Assembly: GCA_041396125.1 (NCBI GenBank)
Contig: JAWKZG010000012.1
Coordinates: forward strand, 129,935 to 193,934
Length of the DNA: 64,000 nt
Direction of reading: 5' to 3'
Origin: JAWKZG01 sp041396125
Lineage (GTDB): Bacteria; Pseudomonadota; Gammaproteobacteria; Competibacterales; Competibacteraceae
Within the stretch, counting starts at the first letter, position 1; each line of letters begins with the position of its first letter. Made by a program: the position numbers and the translations under genes. Of the stretch, positions 43,590-51,470 are shown one piece after another. The notes below the pieces were generated by a model. That model saw only the letters and a program-made list of their open reading frames with translations. It did no database searches and had not been told where the DNA came from.

Positions 43590-44362
43590 GTAACATGGTA
43601 TCCGCTGAGGACGACGTCGAGCAGCCTTTTATCAGTCATCTGCTGGAACTGCGTGATCGTCTGTTAAGGATGATCATTGGCATCCTGATCGTTTTTTTGA
43701 TTCTGCTACCGTTTGCAAACGATATTTACCAGGCTATTGCCGCACCATTAAAAGCAGAGCTGCCTAATGCGGGTGATTTGCAGGCCTTTGGTGTGGTTTC
43801 GCCTTTCTTCGTGCCGATCAAAACGGCTTTGATTCTTTCGGTTTTTATCTCGATACCCTGGATTCTGTATCAATTCTGGGCATTTGTTGCGCCTGGTTTA
43901 TACCGGCATGAAAAGCGTCTGGTCGTTCCTCTGGTCATATCCAGCACTCTGTTATTTTATCTGGGGATGCTGTTTGCTTATTTGGTGGTATTGCCACTAT
44001 TTTCCAAATTTATGGCGGGGACTGTACCGGGTGGGGTTGACTGGCGACCTGATATCAATCTGTATCTCAGTTTTCTGCTGACCTTGTTCTTTGCCTTCGG
44101 CATAGCTTTTGAGGTTCCGGTCGCAACTATTCTATTGTGCCTTGTCGGTGCAACCACACCGGATGCTTTAGCAAAAAAACGGCCTTACATTTTTGTTGGG
44201 GCTTTTGTTGTTGGAATGTTGCTAACACCGCCAGATGTGATTTCACAAACTTTATTGGCCTTGCCAATGTGGATCCTTTTTGAAATCGGTCTTATTCTGT
44301 CGCGCATCATGATGAGACGCAAAGAGACGGTTGCTGCAACGGATGATGCCAGTAGTGGCTAG
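43586..44362 (+). CDS. tatC: Sec-independent protein translocase TatC
   Basis: The 258-residue six-helix receptor subunit of the Tat translocase starts EQPFISHLLELRDRLLRMII, with SPFFVPIKTALILSVFISIP, PWILYQFWAFVAPGLYRHEKR (conserved Glu), AFGIAFEVPVA, and LLTPPDVISQTLLALPMWIL. It binds the twin-arginine signal. It is the last of tatABC and is followed by a strong hairpin terminator at 44384. Confidence 0.97.
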   Translation: MSNMVSAEDDVEQPFISHLLELRDRLLRMIIGILIVFLILLPFANDIYQAIAAPLKAELPNAGDLQAFGVVSPFFVPIKTALILSVFISIPWILYQFWAFVAPGLYRHEKRLVVPLVISSTLLFYLGMLFAYLVVLPLFSKFMAGTVPGGVDWRPDINLYLSFLLTLFFAFGIAFEVPVATILLCLVGATTPDALAKKRPYIFVGAFVVGMLLTPPDVISQTLLALPMWILFEIGLILSRIMMRRKETVAATDDASSG

Positions 44363-44383
44363 TGTTGTTCAGTTATAATTTGC

Positions 44384-44411
44384 AAAGGCGGGAGAGATTC
44401 CCGCCTTTTTA
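44384..44411. terminator. Terminator between tatC and the DUF6494 gene
   Basis: A 10-bp stem (aaaggcggga / tcccgccttt) with a short loop is followed by T on the plus strand and a shorter T tract on the minus strand. It can serve tatC and, in reverse, the convergent DUF6494 gene. Confidence 0.88.
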
Positions 44412-44424
44412 TTGTGAGTGTGTA

Positions 44425-44631
44425 TCAGTCTAAATTGATCGTGTCCTTGATTTCATGCACTAGCCCCAGCTCGGGGATCGAAAGTGTCATCGTAGCCGCG
44501 ATGGTTTTTTTGTCTTGTATCCTGCCTTCCGACAAGGCCTCAGCAATAGCATTTTCGATCTCGCGCTGTGAGGTAACCCCCACCTTTTTAAGAAACTTCC
44601 GCAGTGACATATTCAATGCGTCTTCATTCAT
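44425..44631 (-). CDS. DUF6494 family small protein
   Basis: The 68-residue protein starts MNEDALNMSLRKFLKKVGVT at ATG 44631 with aaggagttcatc as the ribosome site. Then come SQREIENAIAEALSEGR and a GLVHEIKDTINLD end. It matches my memory of DUF6494 in sequence and length; its function is unknown. The frame opens 12 codons earlier, inside the first parS site, but MFHVKH there is simply the translation of that palindrome and is rejected as the start. Confidence 0.75.
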   Translation of the reverse strand: MNEDALNMSLRKFLKKVGVTSQREIENAIAEALSEGRIQDKKTIAATMTLSIPELGLVHEIKDTINLD

Positions 44632-44650
44632 GATGAACTCCTTCAAAAAA

Positions 44651-44666
44651 TGTTTCACGTGAAACA
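44651..44666. promoter_or_regulatory. parS site 1 (ParB-binding palindrome)
   Basis: TGTTTCACGTGAAACA, a perfect 16-bp palindrome and exact match to the parS consensus TGTTNCACGTGAAACA. Confidence 0.88.
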
Positions 44667-44745
44667 ATATTTCCGGGTTTCACGGTGTTGTTTGCTTACT
44701 ATAGTTGAGATACAAGATGAATACCAAGGTTTGCACTCGCCCGAG

Positions 44746-44761
44746 TGTTTCACGTGAAACA
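44746..44761. promoter_or_regulatory. parS site 2
   Basis: A second perfect TGTTTCACGTGAAACA, 95 bp from site 1, just upstream of gmhB. Confidence 0.88.
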
Positions 44762-44783
44762 TAGATAACGAAAGATAAAGAGA

Positions 44784-44799
44784 TGTTTCACGTGGAATC
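44784..44799. promoter_or_regulatory. Degenerate parS-like half site
   Basis: TGTTTCACGTG matches the left part of parS, but the right part differs at three positions (gaatc). It overlaps the region just upstream of the gmhB start and is probably a decayed sixth site. Confidence 0.45.
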
Positions 44800-44800
44800 T

Positions 44801-45361
44801 ATGAAAATAGTTGTCCTTGATCGGGATGGTGTTATTAACCAGGATTCCGATGCATTCATAAAAACACCTGAAGAATGGACGCCGATCCCAGGCAGCCTGG
44901 ATGCGATCGCACGTTTGTGCCACCATGGCTGGCGCGTTATTGTTGCAAGCAATCAGTCCGGCATCGCCCGTCAATTATTCGATCTGGAAACGCTTTCGGC
45001 TATCCATAGTAAAATGTGTCGACTCGTGGCTGATGCTGGTGGCCACATTGATGCTGTGTTTTTTTGTCCATCGGTTGATAATGATCACCCTGACCGCAAG
45101 CCAAATCCTGGAATGCTGGTTGATTTAGCGCAGCGCCTACAATCCCCACCGGAATCGCTTATCATAATTGGCGATGCTGCGAGGGACATACAGGCAGCGC
45201 GCGCTGTCGGTGCAAAACCTATATTGGTAAGAACCGGCAAGGGTGAGCGAACACTGCAGAAATGGCAGGGACGTATGAATTTTCCCGTTTTTGCTGATCT
45301 CGGTGCAGCGGTTGATTATTTACTTTTCAGGCATTCGGAAGATGAACACAAGCAGCAATAA
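44801..45361 (+). CDS. gmhB: D-glycero-beta-D-manno-heptose-1,7-bisphosphate 7-phosphatase
   Basis: GmhB removes the 7-phosphate of heptose bisphosphate on the path to ADP-heptose for the LPS inner core. This HAD-family enzyme (186 residues) shows the nucleophile motif IVVLDRDGVINQDS, SNQSGIAR, the Zn-loop-like FFCPSVDNDHPDRKPNPGML (PxDxCxCRKPxPG pattern with changes), and IIGDAARDIQAARAVG. ATG 44801 is chosen; the frame opens six codons earlier within the degenerate parS site. It overlaps plsC by 20 bp, a usual gmhB-plsC pair. Confidence 0.93.
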   Translation: MKIVVLDRDGVINQDSDAFIKTPEEWTPIPGSLDAIARLCHHGWRVIVASNQSGIARQLFDLETLSAIHSKMCRLVADAGGHIDAVFFCPSVDNDHPDRKPNPGMLVDLAQRLQSPPESLIIIGDAARDIQAARAVGAKPILVRTGKGERTLQKWQGRMNFPVFADLGAAVDYLLFRHSEDEHKQQ

Positions 45362-46094
45362 CGATAAAACACAATCTACCAGGTCGGCAATTCTGTACTT
45401 ACGGGCAATACTTTTTTATGCGGGAATGACCATTGCCACTGTATTAATTGCACCATTAGTCATTGTCTGCATACCCCTGGGGTTTCACCGCTTATATGCG
45501 ATGACCAAGTGGTGGACCGGCTTTAATACCTGGTGGTTGACGGTGACCTGCGGCGTGAACTATGAAGTTCACGGTGCGGAAAACATGCCTGATCATGCGG
45601 TGGTTGTGCTGGCAAAACATCAGTCAACCTGGGAGACCATATTTCTGCACTGGTATCTGCCGCCACTGGCCTGGGTCTTGAAGCGGGAACTGCTCTGGCT
45701 GCCTCTGTTCGGCTGGGCTCTGGCAACACTGCAGCCCATTGCCATCAACCGTAAATCATCCAGCGAAGCGATGCGGCAATTGTTCGAACAAGGTAAAGAG
45801 TCCCTTGATAAAGGGCATTGGGTGATGATCTTTCCCGAAGGCACACGAACTGCACCAGGGCAGCGTCAGCGATATAAACCCGGTGGTGCGCGCTTGGCTG
45901 CTAAAACCGGCTATCCGATTTTGCCCATTGCACACAATGCGGGTGAGTTTTGGCGCCGCCGGGGTCTGATCAAATACCCTGGTACCATTCAAGTTGTGAT
46001 CGGGCCTTTGATCGAAACCAAAGGACGCTCCGCTCAGGAACTCAATAATCAGGTTGAAGACTGGATCGAAACAACGGTAGCGCGAATCAGCTAG
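45342..46094 (+). CDS. plsC: 1-acyl-sn-glycerol-3-phosphate acyltransferase family protein
   Basis: The 250-residue membrane acyltransferase makes phosphatidic acid from lysophosphatidate. It has one or two N-terminal hydrophobic helices (AILFYAGMTIATVLIAPLVI), the acyltransferase motif KHQSTWETIFL (H-x4-E variant of HX4D), FGWALATLQPIAINR, and MIFPEGTRTAPG. The start at 45342 (MNTSSNND) lies within the end of gmhB; the frame opens 17 codons earlier. It converges on ruvB with a six-base gap. Confidence 0.9.
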   Translation: MNTSSNNDKTQSTRSAILYLRAILFYAGMTIATVLIAPLVIVCIPLGFHRLYAMTKWWTGFNTWWLTVTCGVNYEVHGAENMPDHAVVVLAKHQSTWETIFLHWYLPPLAWVLKRELLWLPLFGWALATLQPIAINRKSSSEAMRQLFEQGKESLDKGHWVMIFPEGTRTAPGQRQRYKPGGARLAAKTGYPILPIAHNAGEFWRRRGLIKYPGTIQVVIGPLIETKGRSAQELNNQVEDWIETTVARIS

Positions 46095-46099
46095 CGAGA

Positions 46100-47155
46100 T
46101 TAAACAGCGCCGTCATTACCTTCGAATATGGTCTGCTGGACGGCGTTCTGTTGCGCAGCCGGCAAGCCAAAGGCACGATAGGCGGTATTGGTTACAATTC
46201 GGCCTCGTGGGGTACGCATGATGAAGCCCTGCTGGATGAGGAACGGTTCAATAACATCCTCTATCGTGCCTTTCTCTTCTCCCAAAGCGGCCGACGGGGT
46301 ATCCAGTCCAACCGGGCCGCCATCGAATTTCTGAATAATAGCCATAATCAGGCGGCGATCCATTTCATCGAAGCCGAAATCATCAACTTTCAGCATAGCC
46401 AAGGCCTGTTCAGCAACGTTTTTACTGATTACACCATCCGCTTTGATCTGGGCGAAGTCACGTACGCGCCGCAGCAAACGGTTAGCAATGCGCGGTGTAC
46501 CTCGCGAGCGGCGACCGATTTCAAGCGCGCCCTCGGCTTCAGTGGGAACCCCTAAAATATCAGCAGCCCTGCGCACAATGGCAGTGAGTTCATCATCAGT
46601 GTAAAACTCCAGACGATGGACGATACCAAACCGGTCACGCAGCGGTGATGTCAGTAAACCCGCCCGGGTTGTCGCGCCAACCAGTGTAAATGGCGGCAAA
46701 TCAAGCTTGATTGAACGGGCTGCCGGGCCTTCACCGATCATAATATCCAGCTGATAGTCTTCCATTGCCGGATACAGAATTTCTTCTACCACCGGGCTGA
46801 GTCGATGAATCTCATCGACAAACAAGACATCATGCGGCTCCAGATTGGTAAGAATTGCGGCCAGATCGCCTGCTTTTTCGAGCACTGGTCCGGAGGTTTG
46901 CCGCATACTGACCTGCAGTTCAGCAGCGATGATATGTGCCAGTGTCGTTTTACCCAGTCCCGGCGGGCCGAACAACAACACATGATCCAAAGCCTCCTGG
47001 CGGGCGCGTGTTGCTTCGATATAAATCAGCAATTGTTCGCGCAGGGTTTGTTGGCCAATGTAGTCAGCAAAGCGTTTTGGACGAATCGCCCGATCAACAG
47101 CGGCATCATCCAAACTGTTTGCGGCATCGATTAAGCGGTCTGGCGGCGTGATCAT
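46100..47155 (-). CDS. ruvB: Holliday junction DNA helicase RuvB
   Basis: The 351-residue AAA+ motor drives branch migration with RuvA. Motifs include IRPKRFADYIGQQTLREQL, LLFGPPGLGKTTLAHIIAAE (Walker A), DVLFVDEIHRLSPVVEEILY (Walker B), MIGEGPAARSIKLDLPPFTLVGATTRAG, and the C-terminal TPRGRIVTNTAYRAFGL winged helix. It follows ruvA on the same strand with a gap of about 110 bp. Confidence 0.97.
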   Translation of the reverse strand: MITPPDRLIDAANSLDDAAVDRAIRPKRFADYIGQQTLREQLLIYIEATRARQEALDHVLLFGPPGLGKTTLAHIIAAELQVSMRQTSGPVLEKAGDLAAILTNLEPHDVLFVDEIHRLSPVVEEILYPAMEDYQLDIMIGEGPAARSIKLDLPPFTLVGATTRAGLLTSPLRDRFGIVHRLEFYTDDELTAIVRRAADILGVPTEAEGALEIGRRSRGTPRIANRLLRRVRDFAQIKADGVISKNVAEQALAMLKVDDFGFDEMDRRLIMAIIQKFDGGPVGLDTPSAALGEEKGTIEDVIEPFLIQQGFIMRTPRGRIVTNTAYRAFGLPAAQQNAVQQTIFEGNDGAV

Positions 47156-47265
47156 AGTCGGGTTTCAGAATCAGGTGTCAAGCTTGAATAGGGCACGCTA
47201 AGCTTAGCATAGATTGGCCCTGGGCTAATGTGCCGGCAGTGTCGTGCCAGAGTGGAAGAGGGGGG

Positions 47266-47883
47266 TTATTTTTTGCTGCTGACCGCTGTCTTAAGCGCCT
47301 GGCGAATGATCTCTTCACTAGCCAGCCCTTCCGTATTGACACGCTTTGCCATTGTTGTCGCATCCTGCGGTTTATAGCCTAATGCGATCAAGGCACTGAT
47401 GGCGTCGTCCAAGGCAGAGACAGGTGTTGCCAGTGCGCCTGTGTCGCCAGCCGGGCTGAATGTACCAGTGTCGGAATCCAGTTGTTTCAGGCGGTCACGC
47501 ATTTCGATGATGATCCGTTCGGCTGTTTTTTTGCCGATACCGGGCAGGCGGCTTAATGCAGGGGCATCGCCTTCATGCACACAGCGTGCGAAATGCCCCA
47601 CGCTCATGCCTGATAAAATCAGCAGTGCAAGCTTGGCCCCGATACCGCTGACCTTGATCAGACTCCTGAACAGGCTGCGCTCTTCCAGGGTCGCGAAGCC
47701 ATAGAGCAAATGAGCATCTTCGCGTACCAGCAGATGCGTGTGTAAAGTCACCGCAGCACCCAGCTCCGGAAGTTCGAACAAGGTTGTCATTGAGACTTCC
47801 ACCTCGTAGCCGACGCCGTTCACATCAAGCAAAACGACGGGTGGGATTTTTCTGATTAACGTACCGCGTAATTGCCCAATCAT
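47266..47883 (-). CDS. ruvA: Holliday junction DNA helicase subunit RuvA
   Basis: The 205-residue RuvA tetramer binds the four-way junction. It has an OB-fold start (MIGQLRGTLIRKIPPVVLLD), helix-hairpin-helix motifs (SLIKVSGIGAKLALLILSG, LSRLPGIGKKTAERIIIEM) and a C-terminal RuvB-binding domain (DDAISALIALGYKPQDA). The start at 47883 overlaps the ruvC stop (ATGA); the frame extends 31 codons into ruvC. Confidence 0.96.
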   Translation of the reverse strand: MIGQLRGTLIRKIPPVVLLDVNGVGYEVEVSMTTLFELPELGAAVTLHTHLLVREDAHLLYGFATLEERSLFRSLIKVSGIGAKLALLILSGMSVGHFARCVHEGDAPALSRLPGIGKKTAERIIIEMRDRLKQLDSDTGTFSPAGDTGALATPVSALDDAISALIALGYKPQDATTMAKRVNTEGLASEEIIRQALKTAVSSKK

Positions 47884-48437
47884 AAACGCCACCGTCCGCT
47901 CTTGCGTCGTCCACCACCGCCTTGTAGAACACCTTGCTGGATTTGTTGCATGGTCTGGCTCATATGACCATGACATAACGCAACAGCCAGCGCATCGGCA
48001 GAATCTGACAACGGCGGTTCGGGTAAGCCTAACAAGGCTTTTATCATGTGTTGTACCTGGCTTTTGTCTGCACTTCCGCGTCCGACGACCGCCTGCTTGA
48101 TCGTGCGCGGAGAGTATTCACTGACCGGCAGGTCCGCCACGGCGGCAGCACAGATGGCGGCCCCTCTGGCCTGCCCCAGCTTGAGTGCTGAACCAACATT
48201 ACGGTGAACGAAAACCTGCTCGATTGCGACCTGATCAGGCTGAAATTGCTGAATTAAGACGGCGATGCCCTCATAAATGGTTTTCAGGCGAACCGCCAGG
48301 GGATCTTTGCTGGAGGTCTCGATAAAACCGCAGTCGACGAAATGGTTTTTATTGCCTTGCACCGTGATGACGCCGTAGCCTGTTATCAGCGAACCCGGAT
48401 CTATCCCCAGCACACGAATTTCCGGGCGCGATGACAT
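47880..48437 (-). CDS. ruvC: Crossover junction endodeoxyribonuclease RuvC
   Basis: The 185-residue resolvase cuts Holliday junctions. The acidic catalytic residues sit in VLGIDPGSLITGYGV, VAIEQVFVHRNVGSALKLGQ and DSADALAVALCHGH. The C-terminal tail is basic and Gly/Arg rich (QGGGGRRKSGRW). It lies 7 bp after yebC and overlaps ruvA by four bases. Confidence 0.96.
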   Translation of the reverse strand: MSSRPEIRVLGIDPGSLITGYGVITVQGNKNHFVDCGFIETSSKDPLAVRLKTIYEGIAVLIQQFQPDQVAIEQVFVHRNVGSALKLGQARGAAICAAAVADLPVSEYSPRTIKQAVVGRGSADKSQVQHMIKALLGLPEPPLSDSADALAVALCHGHMSQTMQQIQQGVLQGGGGRRKSGRWRL

Positions 48438-48444
48438 AACAGGG

Positions 48445-49188
48445 TTATAGCTCGTTTAGCAGTTCATCTGGAAAATCGGCATTCGAGTACACATTTTGTG
48501 TATCGTCGAGTTCTTCCAGCATGTCCATCAGTTTAAGCACTTTCTGGGCATCATCAATGCCGAGTGGTGCGAGTACATCGGCACGCATAGTGACTTCGGC
48601 ATTATCAGGTTCCAGCCCGGCGGCTTTCATGGCCTCCAGTACAGTCTGAAAATTAGCCGGTTGCGTAAGCACCTCGACCGAGTCATCATCACTGCTAATG
48701 ACATCATCCGCACCTGCTTCCAGCGCCGCTTCCATAATTGCGTCCTCATCACTGCCCGGCGGGTAGCTCAGAATACCGGTTTCGGTAAACTGAAATGCCA
48801 CCGAACCGCTCGTGCCCAAATTACCACCGCATTTGGTGAAGGCATGACGCACTTCGGAGACCGTCCGATTGCGATTGTCGGTCATGCAGTCCACCATGAC
48901 GGCGACGCCGCCGGGGCCATAGCCCTCGTAGCGAATTTCTTCATAACTGGCACCATCCAGTTCTCCGGCACCTTTCTTGATGGCCCGCTCGATGGTGTCT
49001 TTCGGCATGTTCGCCGCCAGGGCTTTATCCATGCCCAGGCGCAAACGGGGGTTTGCGTTAGGATCAGAACCACCCATTCGTGAGGCAACCGTTATTTCCC
49101 GAATTAATCGGGTAAAAACCTTACCGCGCTTAGCATCCTGTGCTTTTTTGCGATGCTGTATATTGGCCCATTTACTATGACCCGCCAT
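48445..49188 (-). CDS. yebC: YebC/PmpR family protein
   Basis: The 247-residue protein begins MAGHSKWANIQHRKKAQDAKRG, with KGAGELDGASYEEIRYEGYG, CMTDNRNRTVSEVRHAFTKC, and LMDMLEELDDTQNVYSNADF. Family members act either as transcriptional regulators or, per more recent work, as translation factors at polyproline stalls. It is upstream of ruvCAB in the widely conserved order. Confidence 0.96.
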   Translation of the reverse strand: MAGHSKWANIQHRKKAQDAKRGKVFTRLIREITVASRMGGSDPNANPRLRLGMDKALAANMPKDTIERAIKKGAGELDGASYEEIRYEGYGPGGVAVMVDCMTDNRNRTVSEVRHAFTKCGGNLGTSGSVAFQFTETGILSYPPGSDEDAIMEAALEAGADDVISSDDDSVEVLTQPANFQTVLEAMKAAGLEPDNAEVTMRADVLAPLGIDDAQKVLKLMDMLEELDDTQNVYSNADFPDELLNEL

Positions 49189-49391
49189 AATATCCTCGTG
49201 ACTATTGTATAGAACGAAATATGTCCAAGTTATACCTGTACGGCTATTGCTGACCCGTCCAGGGCTTGGGCGTACCGGCGCTGCTCCGGCGTTTTCCAGC
49301 CATCGGTGCCCGGCAGTGAGCTGTTGCGGCTAGCGCATTTGGTATGACAAGAGTTGACAAGTCTGTGAGCAACGCTTGCCGGGCGCGAATT

Positions 49392-50057
49392 TTAGCATTT
49401 TGCGGCGGTGCTTCCCATGCTGTGATCAAACCGCCGATTACGCAGGAAAAATATAATCTGCCAGGCCGTCTGCGCGTCCAGCAGCAAACTGGTATGGTTG
49501 ACCGGCAGACAAATCCGGTCCGTCGCTTCGGGGCAGACGGTTTCAGCGACTTCCACTGTCCCGTCATGGGGAAAATCAAGCGGGGCCAGTAAACGGCCCA
49601 GACCATATCGGTAAACACCTGCCAGCGAGCCCAGTGCGCGTGCTCGGGGCCAGTCGGGTAAATCGCCCAGTAAGCCATGCTCCCGACTGCGGCCCAGCAG
49701 CCAACCTAAATGGTGCTGCTGCAGCTTGCGGGCGACCTTACTGCCCGTGTGCGGTGTACCCAGGGTGACGGTATGTCCAGCAGGCAGGCTTGCACTGTGG
49801 CGTGCCATCAAATGGCGTATGACAATCCCTCCCAGACTGTGTCCGACATAGTGCACTGTTGCTGCGTTCAGCGTTTGCACTGATCTATACAGTCTGGCCG
49901 CATTCTCATCTACACTGACCCGCAAACTGGGATAACTGAAAATCCTGCACTGGAAGCCGGCTTTGCGTAATCGCCGCGCCAGCACAGCCAGCGACAGGCC
50001 GGGCATATAAATACCTGGCACCAGTACGATCCACTCAGGGCTGGCAGGTTTGTTCAT
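49392..50057 (-). CDS. Alpha/beta hydrolase (lipase/PGAP1-like)
   Basis: The 221-residue hydrolase has the nucleophile elbow VHYVGHSLGGIVIRHL (GHSLG) preceded by the oxyanion segment WIVLVPGIYMPGLSL. LGTPHTGSKVARKLQQ and PHDGTVEVAETV suggest a lipase-like core, with His in LPVNHTSLLLD. There is no signal peptide. The substrate is unknown. The gene lies between yebC and nudB: it starts five bases after the nudB stop, while about 200 bp downstream of it (49189-49391) hold no gene I can see. Confidence 0.8.
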   Translation of the reverse strand: MNKPASPEWIVLVPGIYMPGLSLAVLARRLRKAGFQCRIFSYPSLRVSVDENAARLYRSVQTLNAATVHYVGHSLGGIVIRHLMARHSASLPAGHTVTLGTPHTGSKVARKLQQHHLGWLLGRSREHGLLGDLPDWPRARALGSLAGVYRYGLGRLLAPLDFPHDGTVEVAETVCPEATDRICLPVNHTSLLLDAQTAWQIIFFLRNRRFDHSMGSTAAKC

Positions 50058-50061
50058 GCCA

Positions 50062-50502
50062 TCAGGTCAGTGCCAGAATGGCATCCCGATTGGTATAAGA
50101 CGTTACTTTTGCCAGCGCCTGATCACGCGGTAGCCAGAGATAGTCGGTATGTTCCGCAGGATTTAGAACAATGGGCAATCGTTCGGGCAGCTCCAGTCGG
50201 AATACATGCTCGGTATTGAACTGGACATCTGCCGGATAACGATGTCGCCAGGCTGGCTTGATAGGAAACTGCTGACTCAGATGACAATCGATAATAGCGC
50301 CAGCCGGGGCAATAATGCCGGTTTCTTCAGTCAGCTCGCGGTAAGCGGTGGTCAATGGGTCAGTTTCGTCCCAATCCATAGAACCTGTCACCGATTGCCA
50401 GAATGCAGCTGGCCGTACCCGCCGCATGAGCAGGAACTCGCGCGCTGTTGTATAAATCAGCACCAGTACTGATTCCGGACGTTTATACACTGTTGCATTC
50501 AT
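50062..50502 (-). CDS. nudB: Dihydroneopterin triphosphate diphosphatase
   Basis: The 146-residue Nudix hydrolase has the Nudix box GSMDWDETDPLTTAYRELTE followed by ETGI, and family features VLVLIYTTAREFLLMRR and FWQSVTGSMDW. NudB removes pyrophosphate from dihydroneopterin triphosphate in folate synthesis. The order nudB-yebC-ruvCAB is conserved in many gammaproteobacteria, which supports NudB over a generic Nudix call, although a hydrolase gene is inserted here. Confidence 0.9.
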   Translation of the reverse strand: MNATVYKRPESVLVLIYTTAREFLLMRRVRPAAFWQSVTGSMDWDETDPLTTAYRELTEETGIIAPAGAIIDCHLSQQFPIKPAWRHRYPADVQFNTEHVFRLELPERLPIVLNPAEHTDYLWLPRDQALAKVTSYTNRDAILALT

Positions 50503-50556
50503 AACGGGAATAGTACCCTAAAATGCGGTATTCACCGAACGTTCCGAGGACTTTGA

Positions 50557-51171
50557 ATGATAGCATTACGTCATGGTTTATGGATCATGTTGTTGATATT
50601 GAACGCGGCTTGCAGCGATTCAAAACCACCACCGATTTCACCGTTACATAGCGATAGCATCATTTTGTCATTTGGCGATAGCCTGACCTATGGGACGGGG
50701 GCGGCGACAACGCAATCTTATCCAGCTGAACTCAGCCGCTTACTGGACGGCGTGCGCGTTATCAATGCTGGCGTACCAGGCGAGCTCAGTGCACAGGGCA
50801 GAGCGCGTCTGCCTGAACTACTGGAGCAGCATCAGCCGCAACTGGTGATTCTGTGCCATGGTGGTAATGATCTGTTGCGCAGGCAGGATCGCAATGCTCT
50901 GCAGGACAATTTGCGAGCTATGTTGCAAGCCATTAAACAACAGGGTGCTGATGCAATCCTGATCGGCGTGCCGCAGCCAAGCCTTACGATATCGGTGCCT
51001 GATTTTTATACCGCTATTGCCGATGAATTTAATATCCCGTATCTGGGTGAGATTCTGCCTGATGTTTTAGGCGACGAGAATCTTAAAAGCGATCCGATTC
51101 ATCCTAATGCGGCCGGTTATCGGCAAGTTGGGTTTCAAGCTGTGGCTGATGTGATTCGACAAGCCCAGTGA
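50557..51171 (+). CDS. SGNH-family esterase, predicted lipoprotein (TesA-like)
   Basis: The 204-residue protein has the four SGNH blocks: FGDSLTYGTG (Ser), NAGVPGELSAQGRARL (Gly), LCHGGNDLLRR (Asn) and DPIHPNAAGYRQVG (Asp, His). These make an arylesterase/lysophospholipase of the TesA group. The N-terminus MLLILNAACS contains a lipobox (LNAAC), so it is probably an inner- or outer-membrane-anchored lipoprotein. It precedes the parS-rich stretch. Confidence 0.87.
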   Translation: MIALRHGLWIMLLILNAACSDSKPPPISPLHSDSIILSFGDSLTYGTGAATTQSYPAELSRLLDGVRVINAGVPGELSAQGRARLPELLEQHQPQLVILCHGGNDLLRRQDRNALQDNLRAMLQAIKQQGADAILIGVPQPSLTISVPDFYTAIADEFNIPYLGEILPDVLGDENLKSDPIHPNAAGYRQVGFQAVADVIRQAQ

Positions 51172-51221
51172 CCGCATGAATTAGCGAGTACATCATCGCT
51201 GTTCACCAGGGTTGCGTTGTA

Positions 51222-51237
51222 TGTTTCACGTGAAACA
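51222..51237. promoter_or_regulatory. parS site 3
   Basis: Perfect TGTTTCACGTGAAACA in the gap after the esterase gene. Confidence 0.9.
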
Positions 51238-51283
51238 TTTTCATAAGTACGCAGCATCCATCTTATCGCCAGTCAATTAGGTA

Positions 51284-51299
51284 TGTTTCACGTGAAACA
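51284..51299. promoter_or_regulatory. parS site 4
   Basis: Perfect TGTTTCACGTGAAACA, 62 bp from site 3. Confidence 0.9.
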
Positions 51300-51347
51300 T
51301 CAGCTGGCATTCAGGATGAACTTTTCCTGCACTCAGAATTACGCATA

Positions 51348-51363
51348 TGTTTCACGTGAAACA
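51348..51363. promoter_or_regulatory. parS site 5
   Basis: Perfect TGTTTCACGTGAAACA, 64 bp from site 4. The even spacing is about six helical turns. Confidence 0.9.
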
Positions 51364-51470
51364 TTAGCTAATAAACCATAATCCTTGATGGTACAGTCAT
51401 GCCAGCAGAACAGAGAAGTTCTGCTATCTTTAGAAGATCATCATAATAAATGGCCAGAGGAGGTCCTGCC

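Noticed and set aside
44783..44800. gmhB start at the ATG inside the degenerate parS (MFHVES...)
   Set aside because: Those residues are just the translation of the palindrome; the family N-terminus begins at the ATG at 44801, which has its own ggaa site.
48496..49083. 195-codon plus-strand ORF opposite yebC
   Set aside because: Antisense of yebC; no domain visible.
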